Source: Candidatus Nitrosocosmicus agrestis
GTDB taxonomy: Archaea > Thermoproteota > Nitrososphaeria > Nitrososphaerales > Nitrososphaeraceae
DNA: 64,000 bases
Direction of reading: 5' to 3'
Assembly: GCF_008389435.1 (NCBI RefSeq)
Contig: NZ_VUYS01000020.1
Location: 1 to 64,000, forward strand
A program made the translations under genes and the position numbers. Under the pieces are notes generated by a model, which had not been told where the DNA came from, made no database searches, and saw nothing but the letters and a program-made list of their open reading frames with translations. Within the stretch, counting starts at the first letter, position 1. Every line of letters begins with the position of its first letter. Below, one piece after another: positions 18,548-26,377 of this stretch.

Positions 18548-19372
18548 ATGTTAAAAATACAAGATCAAGTTAGCTCGGTCAGAAAAATAGACCTAGAAGA
18601 ACTTTCTAACACAATCTTATTCATTGCAGTTTTTATAGGTATATGGCAGTTGGCATATTTAAGTGGCATTTGGCCCAAAGTATCATTACCATCACCATTG
18701 CTGGTTCTAGAATCATTTATCGAGTTGATTCAAGATAATACCTTACTAGTAAGTATCGGGGTGACACTTTATAGATTATTGATCGGATTTGCAGCTTCAA
18801 TAGCTATAGGTATAGGTATAGGACTTGCAATGGTAAAGTTTACAGGATTTGGTAAAACAATGAGTTCTTTTGCTATAGGGTTACAATCTTTTCCAAGTGT
18901 TGCGTGGGTTCCATTTGCGATACTTTTGATAGGTCTAAATGATGCGGGGATTCTGTTTGTGGTTATCATGAGCTCAGTATTTTCAGTAATGATGTCTGCA
19001 TATAGCGGCATACGAAATATACCACCAATCTATCTAAAAGCTGCAAGGAATATGGGAGCTAAAGGTTTCTCTTTATTCAGACATCTGATGATCCCAGCGG
19101 CTACTCCAGCGCTAATAATAGGAATAAAACAGGCTTGGTCTTTTGCATGGCACGCATTGGTAGGAGCAGAAATATTGATGGCCGCATCCATAGGAATAGG
19201 ACACATAATGTTAATAGGCAGGGAATTTCAGTTAATGGACCAGATAATAGCATCCATGATCACAATTTTTGCTTTAGGAATGATATTTGACAAAATAATC
19301 TTTGCCAAATTAGAGGACAAGGTCAGAGAAAAATGGGGATTAAGACAGGAACAAGATATTGAAAACAAATAA
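18548..19372 (+). CDS. ABC transporter permease A, NitT/TauT/Ssu family
   Basis: A membrane permease of 274 residues with about six hydrophobic segments. It has the conserved cytoplasmic EAA-type loop that docks with the ATPase (YLKAARNMGAKGFSLFRHLMIPAATP). It starts with ATG 6 bp after the ATPase stop. From the codons for EELSNTILF to one base past the stop it is identical, base for base, to permease B (21885-22817). Only the first 16 residues differ. Confidence 0.92.
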   Translation: MLKIQDQVSSVRKIDLEELSNTILFIAVFIGIWQLAYLSGIWPKVSLPSPLLVLESFIELIQDNTLLVSIGVTLYRLLIGFAASIAIGIGIGLAMVKFTGFGKTMSSFAIGLQSFPSVAWVPFAILLIGLNDAGILFVVIMSSVFSVMMSAYSGIRNIPPIYLKAARNMGAKGFSLFRHLMIPAATPALIIGIKQAWSFAWHALVGAEILMAASIGIGHIMLIGREFQLMDQIIASMITIFALGMIFDKIIFAKLEDKVREKWGLRQEQDIENK

Positions 19373-19373
19373 A
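18594..19373 (+). repeat. 780-bp perfect direct repeat, copy 1
   Basis: Identical by line-by-line reading to 22039-22818 (offset 3445). The identity starts inside the permease gene and stops one base after the stop codon. Confidence 0.9.
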
Positions 19374-19948
19374 ATATGTTAAGCACAACAGTATATTCAC
19401 CTAACTTTACCAAAAGTAACGTCAACTAAAGCGCATAGAACATTTTTTAACCCGAAAACGTCTTTAAAATGGGATAATCGATTGATATTTTGAGTAGTGA
19501 TGTCTATTAAAGGTACGATTTATCAATTCCGATTCTCCATTCTGCAAAACAACACAGATCATGATTAATTTCTTCTAAAATCGTGATTTAATAGATTCAG
19601 GTCATTTATTTCTCAAATAGGAATTGGTCTTTAGAATAACATTTAATTTTTGATAATTATAAAGTATACAACTGTAGCGCAAGGATATGCTTTGATCAAG
19701 CCTTTTAACTATATATATTTCATCTATGGACTCGCTCATTTAGCGAAAACTATAGCTTAAATATGGTCTATTCTATTATCTTTACAAGAAACATGATACC
19801 TTCAAAGTATATGTTTACAATGGACTAAATTTGTTTTTTTACAGGCCCTTCTCTTAAAGAAGACTCCGAAAGACCATTTCAATTATCAAAATGAAATCAC
19901 ATTTTATTTACCAAAAAGTAGAATTAAATTCAAAAATATTAGTAACTA
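19374..19948. other. intergenic with likely IS debris
   Basis: About 575 bp between permease A and the decayed transposase. No intact gene. It presumably includes the eroded 5' part of the transposase pseudogene, which I could not follow reliably. Confidence 0.35.
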
Positions 19949-20326
19949 AAGATATCCACTGGGAAAAGAAAAATTCTAGATCATATTGTAGATGAAACTT
20001 TAGTCAAAGTGAGTTCTAAAAAATACATCATAATTTGCAAGGCAATTGAGCCTGATAAAGGGAAATACTCTCACAAAATATAACTCAAGAAAGAAACATG
20101 CTTAATTCAGAAGGACTTCTGTCAGGAGTTGTCTGTCAAAAGCTACGGAAAACGCCCTTTATCCAAAGAAGATGGAATTTGGTATCACAACCTTGTAGAC
20201 ATTATAGACTCAAACTTATATTCATTCTTGTTAGAGAAAAACCTGATTAAAAGAACAAAACAATATCTCAGGATTCCTAAACGTTTTATTTATTGTATTT
20301 TTGTAGGCCAAAGAATTGTAAGTTGA
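19949..20326 (+). pseudogene. decayed IS6/IS240-like transposase
   Basis: Pieces of the same transposase family as 16221-16844 can be read across at least two frames. KIS..KRKILDHIVDETLVKV...AIEPDKGK matches the intact KIS.KRKSISEFIVDETLIKV...TIEPENRQ. After a TAA stop and frameshift, YGKRPLSKEDGIWYH...LEKNLIKRTKQYL matches HGKHPVSTDGGTWYP...YEKSIIERTIQYI. The catalytic second Asp region is altered and the end is missing. It lies within the ABC locus, between permease A and the ComA-HTH gene, so an insertion event accompanied rearrangement here. Confidence 0.8.
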
Positions 20327-20570
20327 AGCATGCACGTACCTGGATTTGTTTCATTATTGAATATTGCACCGTAGAAACAAAACACATCAAATGAACTGGG
20401 TGATATAGAGTATGAAAAAGATACGTAGGCCATTTTATAGGAACTATTCTATCGTATGTGAAATCAGATTTTAAATACTTTGATCAACAGTATGAAAAAT
20501 TCGCTTATTATGCGAAAATTACTGCTAGAAAAGTATTTTAAAATAATAAAAATGCATATATCAATTTCAA

Positions 20571-20591
20571 TATATGTAAATTCTGCGTATA
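20571..20591. promoter_or_regulatory. dyad operator at the ComA-HTH gene start
   Basis: TATATGTA, spacer AATTC, TGCGTATA, ending only 7 bp before the ATG. If the transcript is leaderless, the dyad covers the TATA box and start site, which suggests autorepression. An extra half-site TGCATATA lies at 20553-20560. Confidence 0.65.
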
Positions 20592-20598
20592 ACTTTTC

Positions 20599-21585
20599 AT
20601 GTTAGAGGCTTTAAGCGAGGATAGAATTGATCATAAAAAACCGCGTCATGATGGAATGACATACATAATAGATAAATTTCAAGGTTTTGATAAAGAGAAT
20701 TTTGAAACCATAGCAGATTATATTGATATAGTCAAAATATATGGTGCGTTTCCTCTCTTATTAAAGGAAGACAGTCTGATGAAGAGAATTGATTTTTATC
20801 ATAGTTCTAATGTATTGGTATCTACCGGCAGCACTTTAACTGAATTCGCAATCCGAGAAAAAGTATTTGAAAAGTTTTTAGAGAGTGCTAAAAGAATCGG
20901 TTTTGACCTGATAGAAATAAGTGAAAACAGCATTAGCCTATCTTTAGAAGAAAAGAAGAAAATAATCAAACTTCTCGACCTCTATGACATGCGAGGACAA
21001 TGGAAAATTGGAAAGAAAGATCCACGAAGACAACTTTCAGTAGATGAGACTGTCAAAAAAATGAACGAAATTTTGCAAATTAGTCATGAAAAAATAATTC
21101 TTGAGGCAAATCTAGGATATAATGTAGGAATATATGATGAAAAAGGCGATATAAAATGGAACCTCCTATCAGCTATTACATCTAAGATCTCTCCAAATAG
21201 TATAATATTTGAAGCTCCATTGGAAATTCAACAAGCTGTACTAGTTGCGGAATTTGGACAGAGGGTAAATCTAGGAGAAATCCGATTAAATAATGTATTA
21301 TCAGTTGAATCTCAAAGAAGAGGATTCCTTTCAAAGGCAAGTTTTAGTATTACGCCAGTTAAGAAAGGACCAGAAGGCAGTCCTGCTACTAAATTCATTC
21401 ACTATATTATAAGAAGTAAACACCCAATTGATCAAAGTGAATTGATTTATGTAACTAATCTCCCAAGAAGGACAGTTCAAGCGTCAATTGAAGAGTTGAA
21501 AGAACAAGGTTTGATTATTGAAAAAAATAGTCTAGACGATACTAGAAAGAAAGTATATAATTTGGTCAAGAATGAATGGATATAG
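20599..21585 (+). CDS. ComA-like phosphosulfolactate synthase domain fused to winged HTH
   Basis: A 328-residue two-domain protein. Residues about 15-250 follow the ComA/PF02679 TIM-barrel family: NVLVSTGSTLTEFAI, IGFDLIEISENSISLSLEEKK, IGKKDPRR, SIIFEAPLEIQQAVLVAEFG and VNLGEIRLNNVLSVES. ComA joins sulfite to phosphoenolpyruvate in coenzyme M synthesis, a pathway not expected here. From memory, ComA has (G/A)RESG after the IxxE strand and LRRGLRGDT near the end; here these read EANLGYN and SQRRGFLSKAS, so catalysis may be lost. Residues 266-328 look like a MarR/winged HTH (DQSELIYVTNLPRRTVQASIEELKEQG, then a wing). With the dyad at its own start and sulfonate-type transport genes around it, I infer a sulfonate/sulfite-sensing regulator. 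Confidence 0.8.
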   Translation: MLEALSEDRIDHKKPRHDGMTYIIDKFQGFDKENFETIADYIDIVKIYGAFPLLLKEDSLMKRIDFYHSSNVLVSTGSTLTEFAIREKVFEKFLESAKRIGFDLIEISENSISLSLEEKKKIIKLLDLYDMRGQWKIGKKDPRRQLSVDETVKKMNEILQISHEKIILEANLGYNVGIYDEKGDIKWNLLSAITSKISPNSIIFEAPLEIQQAVLVAEFGQRVNLGEIRLNNVLSVESQRRGFLSKASFSITPVKKGPEGSPATKFIHYIIRSKHPIDQSELIYVTNLPRRTVQASIEELKEQGLIIEKNSLDDTRKKVYNLVKNEWI

Positions 21586-21815
21586 TTAGACAGCTTTCAT
21601 TGAATCTTTTCTTTCAAAAAACCTAAATGAATAGTTTTAGATTACCTCCTATCGTAGTGACACAAGTTTTTAAAATTGTGTAATCATGATTGTAGAACTG
21701 TACAAAATATATTAATGAAATAGAAATTCCTCAAAAAATCTTCCTCTTGTAAACTCATGCTGTAATTAATCATATAAAATTAGCTAAAATGCAATTAAAA
21801 ATTTGATAACCATTG

Positions 21816-21836
21816 TAAGTGCCTCTTTTGCATCTG
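21816..21836. promoter_or_regulatory. weak dyad upstream of permease B
   Basis: TAAGTGCC, spacer TCTTT, TGCATCTG: 5 and 6 of 8 matches to the half-site consensus, 48 bp before the permease B start. Possibly a degenerate operator; it could be chance. Confidence 0.25.
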
Positions 21837-21884
21837 GGTAATAAAAATTGATATAACCGCGTTTTAATAATAATAAAGACTCAT

Positions 21885-22817
21885 TTGATTTCACCACCTG
21901 GAGACAAGGATAGGACCACCTCTAAGAACTCAAGCAATGAAAAAACATATCCAGGCGGTATTGAAGAATCGGATATAGGTTTTATAGAAGATAAGAATGA
22001 TAATAAAATTAAATCACCATTCAAAAAAAAAATCAAAATAGAAGAACTTTCTAACACAATCTTATTCATTGCAGTTTTTATAGGTATATGGCAGTTGGCA
22101 TATTTAAGTGGCATTTGGCCCAAAGTATCATTACCATCACCATTGCTGGTTCTAGAATCATTTATCGAGTTGATTCAAGATAATACCTTACTAGTAAGTA
22201 TCGGGGTGACACTTTATAGATTATTGATCGGATTTGCAGCTTCAATAGCTATAGGTATAGGTATAGGACTTGCAATGGTAAAGTTTACAGGATTTGGTAA
22301 AACAATGAGTTCTTTTGCTATAGGGTTACAATCTTTTCCAAGTGTTGCGTGGGTTCCATTTGCGATACTTTTGATAGGTCTAAATGATGCGGGGATTCTG
22401 TTTGTGGTTATCATGAGCTCAGTATTTTCAGTAATGATGTCTGCATATAGCGGCATACGAAATATACCACCAATCTATCTAAAAGCTGCAAGGAATATGG
22501 GAGCTAAAGGTTTCTCTTTATTCAGACATCTGATGATCCCAGCGGCTACTCCAGCGCTAATAATAGGAATAAAACAGGCTTGGTCTTTTGCATGGCACGC
22601 ATTGGTAGGAGCAGAAATATTGATGGCCGCATCCATAGGAATAGGACACATAATGTTAATAGGCAGGGAATTTCAGTTAATGGACCAGATAATAGCATCC
22701 ATGATCACAATTTTTGCTTTAGGAATGATATTTGACAAAATAATCTTTGCCAAATTAGAGGACAAGGTCAGAGAAAAATGGGGATTAAGACAGGAACAAG
22801 ATATTGAAAACAAATAA
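21885..22817 (+). CDS. ABC transporter permease B, NitT/TauT/Ssu family
   Basis: A 310-residue permease, identical from residue 52 on to permease A. It differs in a longer, hydrophilic N-terminus (MISPPGDKDRTTSKNSSNE... to KSPFKKKIKI). Its start is TTG; no in-frame ATG precedes the conserved part. No ATPase gene adjoins it, so it presumably shares the ATPase at 17669 or the distant one at 46538. The two binding-protein genes follow on the same strand. The perfect identity to permease A at the DNA level points to recent gene conversion or duplication. Confidence 0.9.
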   Translation: MISPPGDKDRTTSKNSSNEKTYPGGIEESDIGFIEDKNDNKIKSPFKKKIKIEELSNTILFIAVFIGIWQLAYLSGIWPKVSLPSPLLVLESFIELIQDNTLLVSIGVTLYRLLIGFAASIAIGIGIGLAMVKFTGFGKTMSSFAIGLQSFPSVAWVPFAILLIGLNDAGILFVVIMSSVFSVMMSAYSGIRNIPPIYLKAARNMGAKGFSLFRHLMIPAATPALIIGIKQAWSFAWHALVGAEILMAASIGIGHIMLIGREFQLMDQIIASMITIFALGMIFDKIIFAKLEDKVREKWGLRQEQDIENK

Positions 22818-22818
22818 A
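22039..22818 (+). repeat. 780-bp perfect direct repeat, copy 2
   Basis: The partner of 18594-19373. Sequences upstream and downstream of the repeat are unrelated between the two copies. Confidence 0.9.
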
Positions 22819-22902
22819 CCAATAATCGGTAAATATATGATTTACTGACATCACACTTGTATTTTAGAGTTAAGGACTCCTACAAGTGCAAAATCATCAT
22901 AT

Positions 22903-22923
22903 AATTAGCATTTTTTGCCTATT
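22903..22923. promoter_or_regulatory. weak dyad upstream of binding protein 1
   Basis: AATTAGCA, spacer TTTTT, TGCCTATT: 5 and 6 of 8 matches to the half-site consensus, ending 42 bp before the TTG start. Listed because every other promoter of the locus carries a better copy. Confidence 0.3.
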
Positions 22924-22965
22924 TCTAATTACTAATAGATAGTCATTACAATTCTTTACTTGTAA

Positions 22966-24111
22966 TTGAATTCGGCAACAAAACTAGGGATTTCGGCAAT
23001 TATAATAGTAGCAGTGATATTGTCTTCATCTTCTAACATTAATTGGGAATCTCTTGTAGGAATTTCGAACAGATCTAATGAGCATAGTAATCAACATACT
23101 GCGAGTGATAATATATCACTAAACGTAGCATACTTTCCAAATCTCAATCATGCATCAGCCATTATCGGATTTCAAAACGGAAATTTCAAAAACATTCTAG
23201 ATTCGGCTAACAACTCCAAAAACATATCCATAAATGAGAGAGTTTTTAGTTCATCCCCAGCAGTTATCGAAGCACTATACGCTGGACAGATCGATGTTGC
23301 ATATGTGAACCCAAATTCAATTATTGATGGATACATATTAGCAGGGTCAGATGGGTTTAAAATCATCTCAGGAGTGTCTAGCGGTGGAGCTTCATTCATT
23401 GTAAGGAATGACTCAGGTATAGAATCACCAAGCGACTTGGGTGGAAAAAAATTCGCCAGTCCACAGTTAGGTAACACACAGGATGTAGCTTTAAGAAAAT
23501 ATTTGCAGGATAACGGTTTTGACACACTAAAAAATGGAGGTAACGTGACTGTAATCAACCTAAAACCCGGCGATATAATTTCTCAATTCCAAAATAAAGA
23601 AATTGATGGTGCATGGGTACCCGAACCTATAGCCACTATACTACACCAACTTTATCAAGGCAAAATTCTTGTGGATGAAAGAGATCTATGGCCAGATGGC
23701 AAATTTGTAACCAGCGATATTATAGTTAGAACTGATTATTTGGAGCAAAACCCAGATGTAATCAAGAAATTACTTGAGGCACATGTTGACGAAACTAAAT
23801 GGATTTCCGAAAAACTAGCAGACACAAACAATACTGAAAATGTAGATGAGGTTGTAACTGACTTCAATAAGGGTTTATCAAAAATCACAGGGAAAACCTA
23901 TCCTGAAAATCAATTAAGAGAAGCACTCTCACATATCGATTATACCATTGATCCTCTTGCAGACACACTCCTTTCCATTTCAAATAGTTCTAATGATTTA
24001 GGATTTATTAAAACTGGAAAGAATTGGGATTACGAAATCACCAAATTATATGATCTAAGGATACTCAATCAGGTTTTAGAGGAAAAAGGAGAAAAACAAA
24101 TAAACTATTAA
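22966..24111 (+). CDS. ABC substrate-binding protein 1, NitT/TauT/SsuA-like
   Basis: An extracytoplasmic receptor of the SsuA/TauA/NMT1 type, 381 residues. The N-terminal hydrophobic segment (about residues 6-24) works as signal or membrane anchor. The mature part begins with SLNVAYFPNLNHASAIIGF and contains AGQIDVAYVNPN, GGASFIVRNDSGIES, DLGGKKFASPQLGNTQDVALR and DGAWVPEPIA, the usual ligand-pocket and lobe-crossing segments. The start is TTG. Codons 138-185 are identical in DNA to binding protein 2, and further downstream patches also match, while the rest has diverged, so the gene is a mosaic. Confidence 0.9.
   Translation: MNSATKLGISAIIIVAVILSSSSNINWESLVGISNRSNEHSNQHTASDNISLNVAYFPNLNHASAIIGFQNGNFKNILDSANNSKNISINERVFSSSPAVIEALYAGQIDVAYVNPNSIIDGYILAGSDGFKIISGVSSGGASFIVRNDSGIESPSDLGGKKFASPQLGNTQDVALRKYLQDNGFDTLKNGGNVTVINLKPGDIISQFQNKEIDGAWVPEPIATILHQLYQGKILVDERDLWPDGKFVTSDIIVRTDYLEQNPDVIKKLLEAHVDETKWISEKLADTNNTENVDEVVTDFNKGLSKITGKTYPENQLREALSHIDYTIDPLADTLLSISNSSNDLGFIKTGKNWDYEITKLYDLRILNQVLEEKGEKQINY
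23378..23520 (+). repeat. 143-bp perfect repeat, copy 1 (binding protein 1)
   Basis: Identical to 24877-25019 (offset 1499) and sharply bounded by diverged sequence, as in a gene-conversion tract. A second near-identical patch pairs about 23673-23790 with about 25173-25290. Confidence 0.85.
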
Positions 24112-24387
24112 CGAACACAAACAAAATTAAATAAATTTGCATTAAATCACTATACCAATAATCTGGAAGCCTCAGGTTTTGAATTAAAGAAATCATTTAA
24201 ACTTTTAATTCAATGCATATCTGACCATCCTCTAAAAATGTATCTAAATTTTCTCAGACATTATTTAAAAAGGGTATTCGTCGAAAAGTCTACCCAAAAG
24301 ATCGTTTCATTCCGCTATCGTGGAAAAACCCCAATTATTTGAGTTAGACAAGGTTGGGCCTTATTATAATTTATGCTACATACAAAA

Positions 24388-24408
24388 TCTACGCTTAAAC
24401 TGCATATA
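24388..24408. promoter_or_regulatory. dyad operator upstream of binding protein 2
   Basis: TCTACGCT, spacer TAAAC, TGCATATA: 6 of 8 and 8 of 8 matches to the half-site consensus. A TATA-like TTTTAAAA begins 2 bp downstream (24411) and the ATG lies 59 bp downstream. Confidence 0.6.
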
Positions 24409-24467
24409 ATTTTTAAAATTAGCGCATTGAACATAAATAATAAATGACTAATCCAATAAAATAAACA

Positions 24468-25661
24468 ATGAATCATAAAGTTAAAAGTTCATTGTTCAAA
24501 AGCCTCAGGGTTACTGAACAAAAGAAACACTCCATTCCATTGTTGTTGACAATGGTGGTAACTGCTGTGGCCCTTATCTCTGCTCCAATTTCAGTGGCTA
24601 GTGCCCAATCACCTGACAGTTCAAAGAAAACTCTCCGAATTGGCTATTTTCCTAATATTACCCATTCACAAGCAGTAATAGGATTGAATAATGGTGACTT
24701 TCAAAAAATAGTTGGTGAAAACATTAATATTGAAACAATCAGATTTAATGCCGGTCCTTCAGCAATAGAATCATTATTGGCGGGTAGAATTGATGCCACC
24801 TATATTGGACCTAATCCCGCTATTAATGGATACCTACAAACTAATGGAGAAGCTGTCAGAGTTATTGCAGGAGCTGCTAGCGGTGGAGCTTCATTCATTG
24901 TAAGGAATGACTCAGGTATAGAATCACCAAGCGACTTGGGTGGAAAAAAATTCGCCAGTCCACAGTTAGGTAACACACAGGATGTAGCTTTAAGAAAATA
25001 TTTGCAGGATAACGGTTTTAAAACAACTGAAAACGGAGGAAATGTAACTATATTGCCCATAGCTAATGCCGATATTCTAACGGTGTTCTTAAAAGGAGAT
25101 ATCGATGGTGCATGGGTACCGGAACCATGGGCATCCCGCTTAGTTCAAGAAGCAGATGGCAAAGTATTCCTAGATGAAAGAGATCTATGGCCAGATGGCA
25201 AATTTGTAACAGGTAACATTATAGTTAGAACAGATTATTTGGAGCAAAACCCAGATGTAATCAAGAAATTACTTGAGGCTCATGTTGAAGAAACCCTCAA
25301 GATAAATAACGATACTAAAGCCGCAGCCACTGAATTTAACACTCAGCTTAAAAAGATTACAGGTCAGGAAATAAACCCGGCTGTTCTGGATGAATCTTAT
25401 AGCCATCTGGAAATCACATATGATCCATTAAAATTGACGTTATTTAAGAGCGCAAACGATGCATATGATCTCGGATTCATAGAAAAGGGAAAAGACAGAC
25501 CAAATCTTTCAGGTATATATGACACGACAATCTTAGATGAAGTTCTTACAGAGAAGGGTCTCCAGCCTATAGGAAATACAGCAGGAAGTGTAAGTTTAAC
25601 TCAAACAAATAGCTCCAACACCCCAAACACTTCAAGTGCAGTGGCTGACATTGTGATTTAA
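24468..25661 (+). CDS. ABC substrate-binding protein 2, NitT/TauT/SsuA-like
   Basis: A 397-residue secreted receptor with a clear signal sequence (LLLTMVVTAVALISAPISVASAQS, about residues 25-48). The mature domain opens with LRIGYFPNITHSQAVIGLNNG and carries the family segments AGRIDATYIGPNP, GGASFIVRNDSG and DGAWVPEPWASR. The C-terminal tail is Ser/Thr/Asn-rich and may be a flexible linker. It has its own promoter and dyad operator, so it can be expressed apart from binding protein 1. Sulfonate or taurine is the likeliest ligand class given the ComA-HTH neighbour, but nitrate, thiamine precursors and others are bound by the same family. Confidence 0.92.
   Translation: MNHKVKSSLFKSLRVTEQKKHSIPLLLTMVVTAVALISAPISVASAQSPDSSKKTLRIGYFPNITHSQAVIGLNNGDFQKIVGENINIETIRFNAGPSAIESLLAGRIDATYIGPNPAINGYLQTNGEAVRVIAGAASGGASFIVRNDSGIESPSDLGGKKFASPQLGNTQDVALRKYLQDNGFKTTENGGNVTILPIANADILTVFLKGDIDGAWVPEPWASRLVQEADGKVFLDERDLWPDGKFVTGNIIVRTDYLEQNPDVIKKLLEAHVEETLKINNDTKAAATEFNTQLKKITGQEINPAVLDESYSHLEITYDPLKLTLFKSANDAYDLGFIEKGKDRPNLSGIYDTTILDEVLTEKGLQPIGNTAGSVSLTQTNSSNTPNTSSAVADIVI
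24877..25019 (+). repeat. 143-bp perfect repeat, copy 2 (binding protein 2)
   Basis: The partner of 23378-23520, inside the binding protein 2 gene. Confidence 0.85.
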
Positions 25662-25801
25662 AATCAAAATACCATTATTTTTATTGAATTTGTTCAGAAA
25701 ATAAACATTTTAAATCGCAAAAAAGCCATGGCTAGATAAAAAAATCATTCATATTTCGTTAAGGTACATTTCGAATAATATGTATTTTGAATAAAGAGTA
25801 T

Positions 25802-26209
25802 TTAATTTTCAAAGTCTTGTTCTTGAATCAATAGAGGCTCTATTTTTATAGACTCTGTAGAATTGACTGGTGAGGGCTTTTCTATAAAATCATTTTCACG
25901 TACATCTGTCTGCGTTACATTAGAATTCCCTAACACATTATTGTTTTGAATGGTTGATTCAGATTCTTTAGCATTGGATTCATCTTTCTTTTTATCTGAA
26001 ATTTTCTTATCATCCTTATCATCAGGAGAGGTTTCAGAATTATCACTAGGACTAATACTTTCCAAGGTTTTATCAAAATTACGGCTTAAGGAACTGAATA
26101 AGCCTTTGTTATTCTGATCGGTAACCTCATAAGAACTAACAGGAAATTGATTTACAAAACAAGCCATGAACAATGATATCAATATAGCAATTGACAGCAG
26201 AATCCTCAT
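25802..26209 (-). CDS. secreted or membrane-anchored acidic protein
   Basis: A 135-residue protein. Residues 1-21 (MRILLSIAILISLFMACFVNQ) form a signal or anchor segment; the rest is hydrophilic and disordered-looking, with runs of Ser, Asp, Lys and Glu (for example DDKDDKKISDKKKDESNAKE). I used the ATG at 26209 because the longer frame begins with TTG (26239) and would put a polar stretch before the signal. No family recognised. It is convergent with binding protein 2. Confidence 0.6.
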   Translation of the reverse strand: MRILLSIAILISLFMACFVNQFPVSSYEVTDQNNKGLFSSLSRNFDKTLESISPSDNSETSPDDKDDKKISDKKKDESNAKESESTIQNNNVLGNSNVTQTDVRENDFIEKPSPVNSTESIKIEPLLIQEQDFEN

Positions 26210-26377
26210 GGAGGAGATTTTATTATATATGCTTGCCAACTTATGTTTGACTAATTTAATAATGGAAAATTAAGATATATTTGTTAAGGATGTTTTTTAA
26301 GTACGAATCATCAATAAGTTTTTTCCCTTCAAAAACTCAACACAAAAAATTATAATTGATTAAAATGAACAGATCAT

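Noticed and set aside
20599-21585. Coenzyme M synthesis by the ComA-like protein
   Set aside because: No other coenzyme M genes are present, ammonia oxidisers are not known to make it, and recalled ComA signature residues are altered.
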